DNA of 64,000 nucleotides, taken from positions 214,256 to 278,255 of the forward strand of contig NZ_JOEI01000014.1 in NCBI RefSeq assembly GCF_000718095.1, given 5' to 3'. The position numbers and the translations under genes were made by a program. The notes below the pieces were generated by a model that had not been told where the DNA came from, made no database searches, and saw only the letters and a list, made by a program, of their open reading frames with translations. This stretch comes from Streptomyces scopuliridis RB72. Lineage in GTDB: Bacteria > Actinomycetota > Actinomycetes > Streptomycetales > Streptomycetaceae. This document shows, piece after piece, positions 35,151-43,722 of this stretch (positions are counted from its first letter, which is position 1; every line of letters starts with the position of its first letter).

Positions 35151-35392
35151 CCGAACGCAAGCAGGTGCTCCTGCGACTGGACCCGGCGGTGTACGACGCC
35201 CTCGCACGGTGGGCGTCCGACGAACTGCGCAGCGCCAACGCGCAGATCGAGTTCCTGCTCCGCCGGGCCCTGGGCGAGGCGGGCCGGCTGCCCGCCGACG
35301 CGGCGCCGATCCCGCGCCGGGGCCGGCCGCCGAAGACGCGCCCGTCGGCAGGTACGGAATCAGCCACTCCGGTGACACCCGAGACGGAGTGA
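35147..35392 (+). CDS. small ribbon-helix-helix-like protein
   Basis: An 81-aa protein: RKQVLLRLDPAVYDALARWASDELRSANAQIEFLLRRAL is a ribbon-helix-helix (Arc/toxin-antitoxin-like) DNA-binding domain, a beta strand with alternating basic/hydrophobic residues followed by two helices; the rest is a Pro/Arg-rich disordered tail. It is translationally coupled to the SPFH gene (GTG 35147 overlaps its TGA). No toxin gene lies next to it, so an antitoxin role is unlikely; it may regulate the SPFH gene or act as its partner. Confidence 0.7.
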   Translation: MTERKQVLLRLDPAVYDALARWASDELRSANAQIEFLLRRALGEAGRLPADAAPIPRRGRPPKTRPSAGTESATPVTPETE

Positions 35393-35422
35393 CCTACCCT
35401 CGGAAGGTCGCCGGACCAGCGC

Positions 35423-35450
35423 TATACATGTGATGTATACACGCGGTGTA
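35423..35450 (+). promoter_or_regulatory. two overlapping palindromic operators for the PadR regulator
   Basis: TATACAT-GTG-ATGTATA (35423-35439) is a perfect 7+7 dyad and TACAC-GCG-GTGTA (35438-35450) a perfect 5+5 dyad; their centres are 13 bases apart and they end 12 bases before the start codon at 35462. PadR regulators usually bind such ATAC/GTAT-type palindromes at their own promoters, so autoregulation of the operon is very likely. Confidence 0.75.
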
Positions 35451-35461
35451 GAGTGCTCCGC

Positions 35462-35986
35462 ATGTCAATCGGCCACACTCTTCTCGGACTCCTGGAGTCG
35501 GGACCGCGCCACGGATACGACCTCAAGCGGTCCTTCGACGATCAATTCGGCCGCGACCGCCCCCTGCACTACGGACAGGTCTACTCGACCATGTCCCGGC
35601 TGCTGAAGAACGGGCTCGTCGTGGTCGACGGCGTCGAGGCCGGCGGCGGCCCCGAGCGCAAGAGATACGCGATCACCGAGGCCGGGGTCACCGATGTCGG
35701 CCGGTGGCTCGCGCAGCCGGAGAGCCCGGAGCCGTACCTCCAGTCGACCCTCTACACCAAGGTCGTCATCGCGCTGCTCACCGGCCGCAGCGCCGCCGAT
35801 CTGCTCGACGCCCAGCGCGCCGAGCATCTGCGGATGATGCGGGACCTCACCGCGCGCAAGCGCGAGGGCGACCTCGCCGACCAGCTGATCTGCGATCACG
35901 CGCTGTTCCATCTGGAGGCCGATCTGCGCTGGCTGGAGCTGACCGCGGCCCGGCTGGACCGGCTCGCCACGGCGATACGCCGATGA
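35462..35986 (+). CDS. PadR-family transcriptional regulator
   Basis: A 174-aa winged-helix regulator from ATG 35462 (MSIGHTLLGLLESGPRHGYDLKRSFDDQF), with the typical PadR recognition segment LHYGQVYSTMSRLLKNGLVVV and wing VEAGGGPERKRYAITEAGV, then a C-terminal dimerisation helix bundle (AEHLRMMRDLTARKREG...LELTAARLDRL). A GTG at 35453 is also in frame. Its stop overlaps the ABC ATPase start (ATGA, 35983-35986), so it leads a three-gene operon and probably represses it, with derepression by the compound exported. Confidence 0.92.
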   Translation: MSIGHTLLGLLESGPRHGYDLKRSFDDQFGRDRPLHYGQVYSTMSRLLKNGLVVVDGVEAGGGPERKRYAITEAGVTDVGRWLAQPESPEPYLQSTLYTKVVIALLTGRSAADLLDAQRAEHLRMMRDLTARKREGDLADQLICDHALFHLEADLRWLELTAARLDRLATAIRR

Positions 35987-36669
35987 CCCCCGCCGGCTCC
36001 CTGCTCATCGCCGACGAGCTGCGCAAGTCGTACGGACCGACCCCCGCGCTCGACGGAGTGACGTTCTCGATCCACCCGGGCGAAGTCGTCGCCGTCATGG
36101 GCCCGTCGGGCTCGGGCAAGTCGACGCTGCTGCACTGCCTCGCCGGGATCGTGTCCCCCGACTCGGGCACGATCACCTATCAGGGCCGGGTGCTGACCGA
36201 TATGCCGGACGCCGAGCGCAGCGCCCTGCGCCGCGGCGAGTTCGGCTTCGTCTTCCAGTTCGGCCAGCTCGTCCCCGAACTGACCTGCCTGGAGAACGTG
36301 GCGCTGCCCCTGCGGCTCACCGGCGTCCGGCGCAAGGACGCCGAACGCGCCGCGCGGGAGTGGCTGGAGCGGCTGGAGGTCGCCGATGTCGGGGCCAAGC
36401 GCCCCGGCGAGGTCTCCGGCGGACAGGGCCAGCGCGTCGCGGTCGCCCGCTCCCTGGCCGGCTCACCGCGCGTGATCTTCGCCGACGAACCGACCGGCGC
36501 GCTCGACTCCTTCAACGGCGAGCGGGTGATGGAGCTGCTGACCGAGGCGGCCAGGTCCACCAGCGCCGCCGTCGTCCTGGTCACCCACGAGGCGCGGGTC
36601 GCCGCCTACTCGGACCGAGAGGTGATCATGCGGGACGGCAAGGCCCGGGAGGCGGAGTTCACCGTATGA
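35983..36669 (+). CDS. ABC transporter ATP-binding protein (LolD/MacB type)
   Basis: A 228-aa ATPase with Walker A GPSGSGKSTLLHCLAG, Q-loop FVFQFGQLVPELT, signature EVSGGQGQRVAVARSLAGSPRVIFADEPTGALDS (motif C and Walker B) and H-loop VVLVTHEARVAA, in the compact form that works with FtsX/MacB-type permeases. One oddity: the signature reads VSGGQGQRVAVAR rather than LSGGQQQRVA. It overlaps both neighbours by four bases. Confidence 0.95.
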   Translation: MTPAGSLLIADELRKSYGPTPALDGVTFSIHPGEVVAVMGPSGSGKSTLLHCLAGIVSPDSGTITYQGRVLTDMPDAERSALRRGEFGFVFQFGQLVPELTCLENVALPLRLTGVRRKDAERAAREWLERLEVADVGAKRPGEVSGGQGQRVAVARSLAGSPRVIFADEPTGALDSFNGERVMELLTEAARSTSAAVVLVTHEARVAAYSDREVIMRDGKAREAEFTV

Positions 36670-39071
36670 CGCTCCTCGACCGGCCCGGGTCCGCCACGTA
36701 CGCTCGCCCGGTCCCCAAGCGGGCGCCCGGCCGGCTCCGCACCTGGGCCCGGGATCTCGGGCTCGGTGTACGGTTCGCCGCCGCGGGCGGACGCGAGGGC
36801 TGGATCCGTACCCTCCTGACCGCCGTGGGGGTCGGGCTCGGTGTCACCCTCCTCTTCTTCGCCGCGTCCGTGCCGCAGTTGATCGACGCGCGCGCCGAGC
36901 GCGAGGGCGCACGCGCCGTCGCGGAGGTGGCGGACGGGGCGCCGGTGCCGCGCTCGGACACGACGCTGGTGTGGATCAACGCGGGGACCGAGTACCGCGG
37001 CTCCACCGTCGGCGGCCAGCTGCTGCGCCCGGACGGCGCCCGCCCGCCGCTGCCGCCCGGTGTCGCGAAGGTGCCGGGGCCCGGCGAGATGGTGGTCTCC
37101 CCCGCCCTGCGGACACTGCTGGACTCGCCCGGCGGCGCGCTCCTCAAGGAGCGGCTCGGCCATCGTGTCACCGGCACCATCGCCGGCGCCGGTCTGCTCG
37201 ATCCGGAGGAACTCCGTTTCTACGCGGGCAGTGACACCCTCACCACGGCCAAGGGCGGCCATCGGACGGCCGGTTACGGCTCCGTCGTGCGACCCTCGCC
37301 GATCAGCCCGTACTTGATCGTGCTGATCGTGCTGATCTCTGTGGTGCTGCTGATGCCGGTGGTCATCTTCATCGCCACCGCCGTCCGCTTCGGCGGCGAC
37401 CGCAGGGACCGCAGACTCGCGGCGCTGCGGCTGGTGGGCGCCGATATCGCGATGACCCGGCGTATCGCGGCCGGGGAGGCGCTGTTCGGCGCGGCGCTCG
37501 GCCTGCTCGCCGGATTCGGGCTCTTCCTGGCGCTGCGGCCGCTGACGGGCGGGGTGCGGCTGTGGAATCTCAGCGCCTTCCCCGCCGATCTGGTCCCGGC
37601 GCCGCAGCTCGTCGCGCTGATCGTGACGGCCGTACCGGTGGCGGCGGTCGTGGTGACGCTGGTCGCGCTGCGCTCGGTCACCATCGAACCGCTGGGTGTC
37701 GTACGCGAGGCCCGCCCCCGGCGCCGGCGGCTGTGGTGGCGGCTGCTGATGCCCGTCGTCGGTGTCACCGTCCTGAGCACGGTCGGAACGGTCGGCGAGG
37801 GCACCGCCGTCGATCCGTACCCCATCGCGGCCGGCGCGGTGCTGGTGCTGGTCGGGCTGACCACTCTGCTGCCCTGGCTCGTCGAGGCCGTGGTGGCGGG
37901 GCTGACCGGCGGACCGGTGCCGTGGCAGCTCGCCGCCCGCCGGCTCCAGCTGAGCGGCGGCTCTGCGTCCCGGGCGGTCATCGGCATCACCGCGGCGGTG
38001 GCGGGCGCTATCGCCGTTCAGATGATGTTCGCCGGGATGCACGAGGAATTCGTCAGGCCCACCGGTCAGGACCCGACGCGGGCGAACATCACCGTCCAGG
38101 CGTCGTACGGCAGCGGCCGGCTGGCCCAGGAGATGACCGACGGCTTCCGCGGCACCAAGGGCGTCACGGCGGCCGTCGCCGTGGCCGAGAGCTATGTGGT
38201 CAGGCCGGGACCCGTGGCCCCGCACGAGATCCAGCCCACCACCATCCTGACCGTAGGCACCTGCGCCACCCTGCGGGAACTGGCCGAGCTGCCGTCCTGC
38301 GCGGACGGAGACGCCTTCGTGTCCCATATCCCGGGGCGGAAGGAGCAGAACGACTGGGTCGACGAGACGGCCAGGCCGGGCAAGCCGGTCGACCTCGGCA
38401 CCCGTACCGCGAACGGCGTCCGGGCGCCCTCGCTGTGGACGCTGCCCGCGTCGGCCCGTACGGTCGAGGCCAGGACCGACCCGGTGGGCAGGAAGAACCA
38501 CGGCATCCTCGCCACCCCGGGCGCCCTCGACCCGAGCCGCGTGCCCGACGCGCTGACCATCGCCACGATCCGGATCGACGAGCGGGTCGCGGACGCCGAG
38601 GAGTACGTACGCAACACCGCGGCCGCGCTCGATCCGACGATGCGGGTGATCACGCCCAAGGCCGTCGAACGCGACAGGCGGTACGCGAGCGTGCAGACCG
38701 GCCTGCTGGCCGGCGGCACCGCCACGATGGCGCTGATCGCCGCGAGCGTGCTGGTCTCCCAGATCGAGCAACTGCGCGAGCGCAGACGCCTGCTGTCGGT
38801 CCTGGTGGCCGTCGGCACCCGTCGCTCGACACTCGCCTGGTCGGTGCTCTGGCAGACCGCGATCCCGGTCGCGCTCGGCACGCTGCTGGCCATCGCGGGC
38901 GGTCTGACCCTCGGCGCCGTACTGCTGGACATGGTCGCCAAACCGGTCGCCGACTGGTGGGTCTTCGCCCCCTTCGCGGGCGCGGGCATCGCGGTGATCC
39001 TGCTGGTGACGGTGGCCAGCCTGCCGCCCCTGTGGCGGATGATGCGGCCGGACGGCCTGCGGTCGGAGTGA
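36666..39071 (+). CDS. FtsX-family ABC transporter permease
   Basis: An 801-aa permease with a membrane helix near residues 45-62 (LLTAVGVGLGVTLLFFAA), a first extracytoplasmic domain, three membrane segments around 215-345 (ISPYLIVLIVLISVVLLMPVVIFIATAV, AALFGAALGLLAGFGLFLAL, VALIVTAVPVAAVVVTLVAL), more segments, a second extracytoplasmic domain and a final FtsX block (TGLLAGGTATMALIAASVLVSQIEQLRERRRLLSVLVAVG). This two-FtsX-domain form, paired with a LolD-like ATPase and a PadR regulator, usually exports peptides or antibiotics or senses envelope stress. Coupled to the ATPase gene. Confidence 0.9.
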   Translation: MTLLDRPGSATYARPVPKRAPGRLRTWARDLGLGVRFAAAGGREGWIRTLLTAVGVGLGVTLLFFAASVPQLIDARAEREGARAVAEVADGAPVPRSDTTLVWINAGTEYRGSTVGGQLLRPDGARPPLPPGVAKVPGPGEMVVSPALRTLLDSPGGALLKERLGHRVTGTIAGAGLLDPEELRFYAGSDTLTTAKGGHRTAGYGSVVRPSPISPYLIVLIVLISVVLLMPVVIFIATAVRFGGDRRDRRLAALRLVGADIAMTRRIAAGEALFGAALGLLAGFGLFLALRPLTGGVRLWNLSAFPADLVPAPQLVALIVTAVPVAAVVVTLVALRSVTIEPLGVVREARPRRRRLWWRLLMPVVGVTVLSTVGTVGEGTAVDPYPIAAGAVLVLVGLTTLLPWLVEAVVAGLTGGPVPWQLAARRLQLSGGSASRAVIGITAAVAGAIAVQMMFAGMHEEFVRPTGQDPTRANITVQASYGSGRLAQEMTDGFRGTKGVTAAVAVAESYVVRPGPVAPHEIQPTTILTVGTCATLRELAELPSCADGDAFVSHIPGRKEQNDWVDETARPGKPVDLGTRTANGVRAPSLWTLPASARTVEARTDPVGRKNHGILATPGALDPSRVPDALTIATIRIDERVADAEEYVRNTAAALDPTMRVITPKAVERDRRYASVQTGLLAGGTATMALIAASVLVSQIEQLRERRRLLSVLVAVGTRRSTLAWSVLWQTAIPVALGTLLAIAGGLTLGAVLLDMVAKPVADWWVFAPFAGAGIAVILLVTVASLPPLWRMMRPDGLRSE

Positions 39072-39090
39072 CCGTACGACGGGTGCGGTG

Positions 39091-40101
39091 TCAGCTCTGA
39101 CGCGGCACGCGCGGGGCTTCCGGCGACGGAGCGGTCAGACGTACCGGGAGGGCTCGCAGGGACTCCCGCAGCGCGTCGGCGAAGGTCTCGAACTCCCCGC
39201 CCCGCGCCGCCCCCGTACGCATCGCCAGCGCGATCCGGCGCGCCGGGGCGGGGTCCGCGAAGTATCCCGTGGCGAGCCGGTCGTTGCGGCCGGTCTCGAC
39301 CTGTACGGCCGTACGCGGCAGCAGCGTGACCCCGAGGCCGCCCGCGACGAGTTGCACCAGCGTGGACAGGCCGGCCGCCGTGGTCGTCACGGGCACGCCG
39401 TCGGCGCGGCCCGCCTCCCGGCAGATGTCCAGCGCCTGGTCACGCAGGCAGTGGCCCTCGTCCAGGAGCAGCAGCGGCAGTTCGCGCAGCGCCTCGCGCG
39501 GCAGATCGCGGCAGCCGCCGAGGGGGTGGTCGTCGGGGGTGACCAGGACGAAGTCCTCGTCGAACAACGGCAGTTCGGTGACCGAGGGCTGACCGAGCGG
39601 TACGGCGAGCAGCAGCAGATCCAGCCGGCCCGCGGCCAGACCGTCCAGCAGGGACGAGGTCTGCTCCTCGTGCACCTGGAGGTCGAGCTCCGGGTAGCGC
39701 TCATGGACCAGCCGGAGCACGGTCGGCAGCAGATACGGCGCGACGGTCGGGATCACGCCGAGCCTGAGGACGCCGGTGAAGGGCGCCCGTACCGCCTCGG
39801 CCTCGTCCACCAGCGCGCCCACCGCGTCCAGTACGGCCATCGCCCGGGACGCCAGCCGCTCGCCGGCCGGGGAGAGCAGCACCTTACGGGTCGTACGCTC
39901 CACGAGCTGGACGCCGAGGACCTCCTCCAGCGCCGAGAGGGCGCCGGAGAGCGCGGGCTGGCTCATCCCGATCGCGGCGGCCGCGTCCCGGAAGTGCAGA
40001 TGCTCGGCCACCGCCGCGAAGGCGCGCAGCTGGGACAGGCTGGGCTGTTTGCCGCGCGGGCCGGACTGCCTGATGTGCTGCGTGACTGACCCCGACCCCA
40101 C
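39091..40101 (-). CDS. oxyR: OxyR, hydrogen peroxide-sensing LysR-type regulator
   Basis: A 336-aa LysR-type regulator. The N-terminal helix-turn-helix is LSQLRAFAAVAEHLHFRDAAAAIGMSQPALSGALSALEE. The effector domain contains the redox pair Cys218 (LLDEGHCLRDQAL) and Cys227 (LDICREAG), equivalent to Cys199/Cys208 of E. coli OxyR, so peroxide sensing by disulfide formation is well supported. GTG 40101 follows GAGG at eight bases. Divergent from ahpC-ahpD, the normal target. Confidence 0.95.
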   Translation of the reverse strand: MGSGSVTQHIRQSGPRGKQPSLSQLRAFAAVAEHLHFRDAAAAIGMSQPALSGALSALEEVLGVQLVERTTRKVLLSPAGERLASRAMAVLDAVGALVDEAEAVRAPFTGVLRLGVIPTVAPYLLPTVLRLVHERYPELDLQVHEEQTSSLLDGLAAGRLDLLLLAVPLGQPSVTELPLFDEDFVLVTPDDHPLGGCRDLPREALRELPLLLLDEGHCLRDQALDICREAGRADGVPVTTTAAGLSTLVQLVAGGLGVTLLPRTAVQVETGRNDRLATGYFADPAPARRIALAMRTGAARGGEFETFADALRESLRALPVRLTAPSPEAPRVPRQS

Positions 40102-40117
40102 TGAACCGACCTCACTG

Positions 40118-40160
40118 ATAGGTACCTCCGATCACGGCGACCGAGTCTAGCTATTTCTAT
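40118..40160. promoter_or_regulatory. candidate OxyR binding region between oxyR and ahpC
   Basis: ATAG-N7-CGAT (40118-40132) is one base from the OxyR half-site form ATAG-N7-CTAT, and CTAG..CTAT elements follow at 40147-40160 about one and a half helical turns further. The region lies between the divergent starts. The site is proposed from the known motif only. Confidence 0.45.
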
Positions 40161-40248
40161 GATCAATGCTGACTGTGCCACCATCAGTGAGCCGCCCGAC
40201 CGCCCGGAAGACCCCAAAAGGGACTTCCCACCCCCACAAGGAGAGCCT

Positions 40249-40803
40249 GTGCTCACCGTTGGTGACAAGTTCCCCTCGTTCGAACTGACTGCCTGTGTCT
40301 CGCTGGAGAAGGGCAAGGAGTTCGAGGAGATCAACCACAAGACCTACGAGGGCAAGTGGAAGGTCATCTTCGCCTGGCCCAAGGACTTCACCTTCGTGTG
40401 CCCGACCGAGATCGCGGCCTTCGGCCGGCTGAACGACGAGTTCGCCGACCGTGACGCCCAGATCCTCGGCTTCTCCGGCGACTCCGAGTTCGTGCACCAC
40501 GCCTGGCGCAAGGACCACCCGGACCTGCGTGACCTGCCCTTCCCGATGCTCGCCGACTCCAAGCACGAGCTGATGCGCGACCTCGGCATCGAGGGCGCGG
40601 ACGGCTTCGCGCAGCGCGCCGTCTTCATCGTCGACCCGGACAACGAGATCCAGTTCACGATGGTGACCGCCGGTTCCGTGGGCCGTAACCCCAAGGAGGT
40701 CCTGCGGGTGCTCGACGCCCTCCAGACCGACGAGCTGTGCCCGTGCAACTGGAACAAGGGCGAGAACACCCTCGACCCCGTCAAGCTCCTGTCGGGCGAG
40801 TGA
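40249..40803 (+). CDS. ahpC: alkyl hydroperoxide reductase peroxiredoxin (AhpC)
   Basis: A 184-aa 2-Cys peroxiredoxin. The peroxidatic Cys51 is in FTFVCPTEI; the resolving cysteine is in ELCPCNWNKGENT. Start GTG 40249 (MLTVGDKFPSFEL) has AAGGAG (40237-40242) at a good distance; an upstream ATG at 40159 in the same frame would add 30 residues not found in the family. It reduces peroxides with electrons passed through AhpD. Confidence 0.97.
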   Translation: MLTVGDKFPSFELTACVSLEKGKEFEEINHKTYEGKWKVIFAWPKDFTFVCPTEIAAFGRLNDEFADRDAQILGFSGDSEFVHHAWRKDHPDLRDLPFPMLADSKHELMRDLGIEGADGFAQRAVFIVDPDNEIQFTMVTAGSVGRNPKEVLRVLDALQTDELCPCNWNKGENTLDPVKLLSGE

Positions 40804-40809
40804 TCCCCG

Positions 40810-41340
40810 ATGGCCCTCGATGAACTGAAGTCGGCCCTGCCCGACTACGCCAAGGACCTGCGGCTGAACCTCGGTTCGGTCATCGGCAACAGCGGGCTGC
40901 CGGCGCAGCAGCTCTGGGGCACCGTGCTGGCCTGCGCGATCGCCTCGCGCTCGGCGCGGGTGCTGCGCGAGCTGGAGCCGGAGGCGAAGGCGAATCTGAG
41001 CGCCGAGGCGTACACCGCCGCCAAGTCGGCCGCCGCGATCATGGCGATGAACAATGTCTTCTACCGGACCCGGCATCTGCTGTCGGACCCCGAGTACGGG
41101 ACGCTGCGGGCCGGTCTGCGGATGAACGTCATCGGCAACCCGGGGGTGGAGAAGGTCGACTTCGAGCTCTGGTCGCTCGCCGTCTCCGCCGTCAACGGCT
41201 GCGGCCAGTGCCTCGACTCGCACGAGCAGGTGCTCCGCACGGCCGGTGTGGACCGCGAGACGATCCAGGAAGCCTTCAAGATCGCCGCGGTGATCCAGGC
41301 GGTCGGCACGACGCTCGACGCCGAGGCCGTGCTCGCCTGA
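40810..41340 (+). CDS. ahpD: alkyl hydroperoxide reductase AhpD
   Basis: A 176-aa AhpD: the active motif [17 protein letters not shown] (Cys131, Cys134, His138) is intact, along with the helical AhpD fold (ALAVSAV...). In actinobacteria AhpD links AhpC to lipoamide/dihydrolipoamide electron supply instead of AhpF. It starts six bases after the ahpC stop. Confidence 0.97.
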   Translation: MALDELKSALPDYAKDLRLNLGSVIGNSGLPAQQLWGTVLACAIASRSARVLRELEPEAKANLSAEAYTAAKSAAAIMAMNNVFYRTRHLLSDPEYGTLRAGLRMNVIGNPGVEKVDFELWSLAVSAVNGCGQCLDSHEQVLRTAGVDRETIQEAFKIAAVIQAVGTTLDAEAVLA

Positions 41341-41359
41341 ACGGGTAGAGCCTGTACGG

Positions 41360-41406
41360 AACAGGGCCCCCGCCCTCCACCCGGATGTGGAGCGCGGGGG
41401 CCTGTT
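41360..41406. terminator. terminator after ahpCD
   Basis: GCCCCCGC (41366-41373) pairs with GCGGGGGC (41394-41401), extended by AACAG/CTGTT with one bulge. It separates ahpD from the convergent membrane protein gene. Confidence 0.75.
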
Positions 41407-41425
41407 GCGTAACCCCGTTGTCCGG

Positions 41426-42196
41426 TCACTCCTTGACGGCGGCCATCAGCGCCTTCATGTCCTCGACCATGGCGGGTTCGAGGACGGCGGGATCGATCGG
41501 TTCCGGATCCGCCGGCTGTCCGTCAGCGGGTGGGCCCTGGCTGATGGACTGGCTCACGATCCCGATCGAGAACACGGCCCGGCCGTCGAGGACCTTCAGC
41601 TCCGGCGTGTATCCGCCCGAGTCCGTCATCAGATAGGCCCGCTCGCCCAGTTCCGGGATCCGCTTGGTCTTGCGCTCGATGACATGGGAGAGCGCGAGCG
41701 GGGTCAGCGTCGCCTCGAACTCCGGTGCCGGGTCGGTCTCCTTGTGCAGGCTGTAGTTGACGGTGACGGACGAGTACGACGTCGGCAGGGCGTCGTCCTT
41801 CGCCTCGCCCGGCCGTCCCGGCATCATCGTGACATCGCAGAAGGACCGGTCGATGGCGCGCTGTTCCTCCACCGCGTGCCGCGACTCCCGCTGTCCGCCG
41901 AGGATTTCGGAGAGCGCGGACAGATCGGCGTCCAGGCAGAGGTCCTCGCTGATCCGGTAGCCGCGCAGATCCGGCACCGTCCGGTCGTACACGTACAGTC
42001 CGCCCGCCCAGACGGCGGAGGCGACCACCGCGCCGCCGAGGGCCCAGAGCCACCGTACGCGGTGCGGCGGCGGTGTCGGTAAGCCGTCGCCGACGACCGT
42101 CCCGGAGCCGTCGGGCTCCCGGGGAGTCTCCGGGGCCGGCGGCTGCGTGCGGTCCTGCCCGCCGTCCTCGCCCTCCAGCTCCGGCTCGGAGATCAC
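41426..42196 (-). CDS. single-pass membrane protein of unknown function
   Basis: A 256-aa protein. An acidic, proline-rich cytoplasmic N-terminus precedes one membrane helix (VRWLWALGGAVVASAVWAGGLYVY), then an extracytoplasmic domain with two cysteines (EDLCLDADL and RSFCDVTMM) that may form a disulfide, and VTVNYSLHKETD. I do not recognise the family. GTG 42196 overlaps the stop of the AI-2E transporter gene by four bases (GTGA), so the long open frame running further upstream on this strand is not used. Coupling suggests it works with that transporter. Confidence 0.8.
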   Translation of the reverse strand: MISEPELEGEDGGQDRTQPPAPETPREPDGSGTVVGDGLPTPPPHRVRWLWALGGAVVASAVWAGGLYVYDRTVPDLRGYRISEDLCLDADLSALSEILGGQRESRHAVEEQRAIDRSFCDVTMMPGRPGEAKDDALPTSYSSVTVNYSLHKETDPAPEFEATLTPLALSHVIERKTKRIPELGERAYLMTDSGGYTPELKVLDGRAVFSIGIVSQSISQGPPADGQPADPEPIDPAVLEPAMVEDMKALMAAVKE

Positions 42197-43572
42197 TCCC
42201 GGCCGTCCCCGGCCTCGGCGGTGGCGGGCCTGGCCGACGGCGCCACGGCCGGGGCTTCCGGAGCCTCCTCGGGGGACGGGGCCGAAGAGGAGGCCGGGGC
42301 CGGGGACGACGACGGGTCCGGTTCCCGCGCGGGTGAGTCCGGCAGGGCCTGTTCCGCGCTGTACGCGCGGAGATAGCCGACGACCGTGTTGGTCACCGCC
42401 ACCAGCGGCACCGCCACCACCGCCCCGCCGATGCCCGCGACCAGACTGCCGATCGCCACGGAGAGCACGACGGCGAGCGGATGCACCCGTACCGCACGGC
42501 CCAGGATGAAGGGCTGCAGCACATGCCCCTCGATCTGCTGGACCCCCAGGACGACGCACAGGACCATCAGCGCCGTGAACACGTCCTGCGTGACCAGCGC
42601 GACGACCACCGCCAGCGCACCCGACACCAGCGCGCCCACCAGCGGGATGAACGCGCCGAGGAAGATGAAGACCGCGAGCGGCACGGCCAGCGGGACACTG
42701 AGGAAGTAGAGCCCCAGACCGATGAAGAGCGCGTCGATCAGCGCCACCAGGACCGTGCCGCGTACATACGCGGTCAGGGTGCGCCAGGCGCGCGGCCCGG
42801 CTCCGGCGACGCCCTCACGGGCCTGGGCCGGGACGAGCTTGAGCGTCCAGTGCCAGATCTTCCTGCCGTCGTAGAGCAGGAAGAGCGTCGAGAACATCGC
42901 GAGGACGATGCCGGTCAGCAGCTCGACGATCACGGTCAGGCCCTGCAGCCCGGCGGACGTGATCTTCTCGGTGTTGGAACCGACGGCATCGCTCAGGGTC
43001 TTCGCGATGTCATTGATCTGGCCCTCGGTCACATGGAACGGGCTGTCGAGCAGCCAGCGCTTCAGCTCGTTGATGCCGTCCGTGACGCGGTTGGAGAGAT
43101 CGTCGATGTTCTCCATGACCTGCCACACCACGAACCAGCCGACCAGCCCCATGAGGACGAAGCCGGCGACCGCGGTGAGCGCCGTGGCCAGTCCGCGGGG
43201 CATGCCGAGCCGCTTGAGCCAGGCGACCGTGGGCTGGAGGAGCGCCGTGATCAGCAGACCGGCGGCGAAGGCCATGACGACCAGCTGTACGGCGCCGATG
43301 ACCCGCATCAGCACCCAGAGCAGCCCGGCGAGGACGAGCAGCCGCCAGGCCGCCTCGCCCGCGACCCGCATCCCCCAGGGGATGGCGGCGACGGGGTCGG
43401 GCTTGGCCGCGACGGAGGGGGCGTACGCCGGGGGCGGCGGGACGCTTTCGGGCGCGGCCCTGGGGACCGGCCGGTCCTCCTCCTCGGCCTCGGCCCTGCG
43501 CTGGTCCAGCCGCTCTCCCATTCGGGTCAGTTCGGCACCGACCTGACCGAGCCATGCGGGCACTTTCGACAT
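42193..43572 (-). CDS. AI-2E family transporter (UPF0118)
   Basis: A 459-aa membrane protein. After a hydrophilic N-terminus it has about eight membrane segments (AWRLLVLAGLLWVLMRVIGAVQLVVMAFAAGLLITALL, GLATALTAVAGFVLMGLVGWFVV, GLTVIVELLTGIVLAMFSTLFLLYDG) and the family signature VLVALIDALFIGLGLYFLSVPLAVPLAVFIFLGAFIPLVGALVSGALAV then VQQIEGHVLQPFILGRAVRVHPLAVV. Members transport AI-2, small organics or act as Na+/H+ antiporters; substrate unknown. The C-terminal 55 residues are a Pro/Ser/Ala tail. ATG 43572 follows GAGGAAG. Confidence 0.9.
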   Translation of the reverse strand: MSKVPAWLGQVGAELTRMGERLDQRRAEAEEEDRPVPRAAPESVPPPPAYAPSVAAKPDPVAAIPWGMRVAGEAAWRLLVLAGLLWVLMRVIGAVQLVVMAFAAGLLITALLQPTVAWLKRLGMPRGLATALTAVAGFVLMGLVGWFVVWQVMENIDDLSNRVTDGINELKRWLLDSPFHVTEGQINDIAKTLSDAVGSNTEKITSAGLQGLTVIVELLTGIVLAMFSTLFLLYDGRKIWHWTLKLVPAQAREGVAGAGPRAWRTLTAYVRGTVLVALIDALFIGLGLYFLSVPLAVPLAVFIFLGAFIPLVGALVSGALAVVVALVTQDVFTALMVLCVVLGVQQIEGHVLQPFILGRAVRVHPLAVVLSVAIGSLVAGIGGAVVAVPLVAVTNTVVGYLRAYSAEQALPDSPAREPDPSSSPAPASSSAPSPEEAPEAPAVAPSARPATAEAGDGRE

Positions 43573-43649
43573 GAAGCTTCCTCTTCCCCCCTGCGCTGTC
43601 CCCAACTCACTCCCCCGGAGCACGTTCGAATCGACCGTACACGCGCGAG

Positions 43650-43676
43650 GCCCCCCGCCGTAGGACGGCGGGGGGC
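43650..43676 (-). terminator. terminator after the transglycosylase-like gene
   Basis: A perfect 12-bp stem (GCCCCCCGCCGT, 43650-43661, with 43665-43676) and a three-base loop, 46 bases downstream of the stop of the lytic transglycosylase-like gene. Confidence 0.75.
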
Positions 43677-43722
43677 TTCGTGAGGTTGAGCGCCGGCGGG
43701 ACCGGATTCAGCCGGTCACGCC

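Noticed and set aside
35147..35392. Ribbon-helix-helix gene as an antitoxin
   Set aside because: No toxin-like gene is coupled to it; it is coupled to the SPFH gene instead.
36606..38771. 721-codon minus-strand frame opposite the FtsX permease
   Set aside because: His/Arg/Gly-rich antisense composition and no start signal; the permease is coupled to its ATPase.
40159..40248. Longer start for ahpC
   Set aside because: Adds 30 residues not in the family; GTG 40249 has a proper ribosome binding site and the family N-terminus.
42197..42559. N-terminal extension of the membrane protein gene at 41426-42196
   Set aside because: It lies inside the AI-2E transporter gene in another frame; the GTGA overlap marks the real start.
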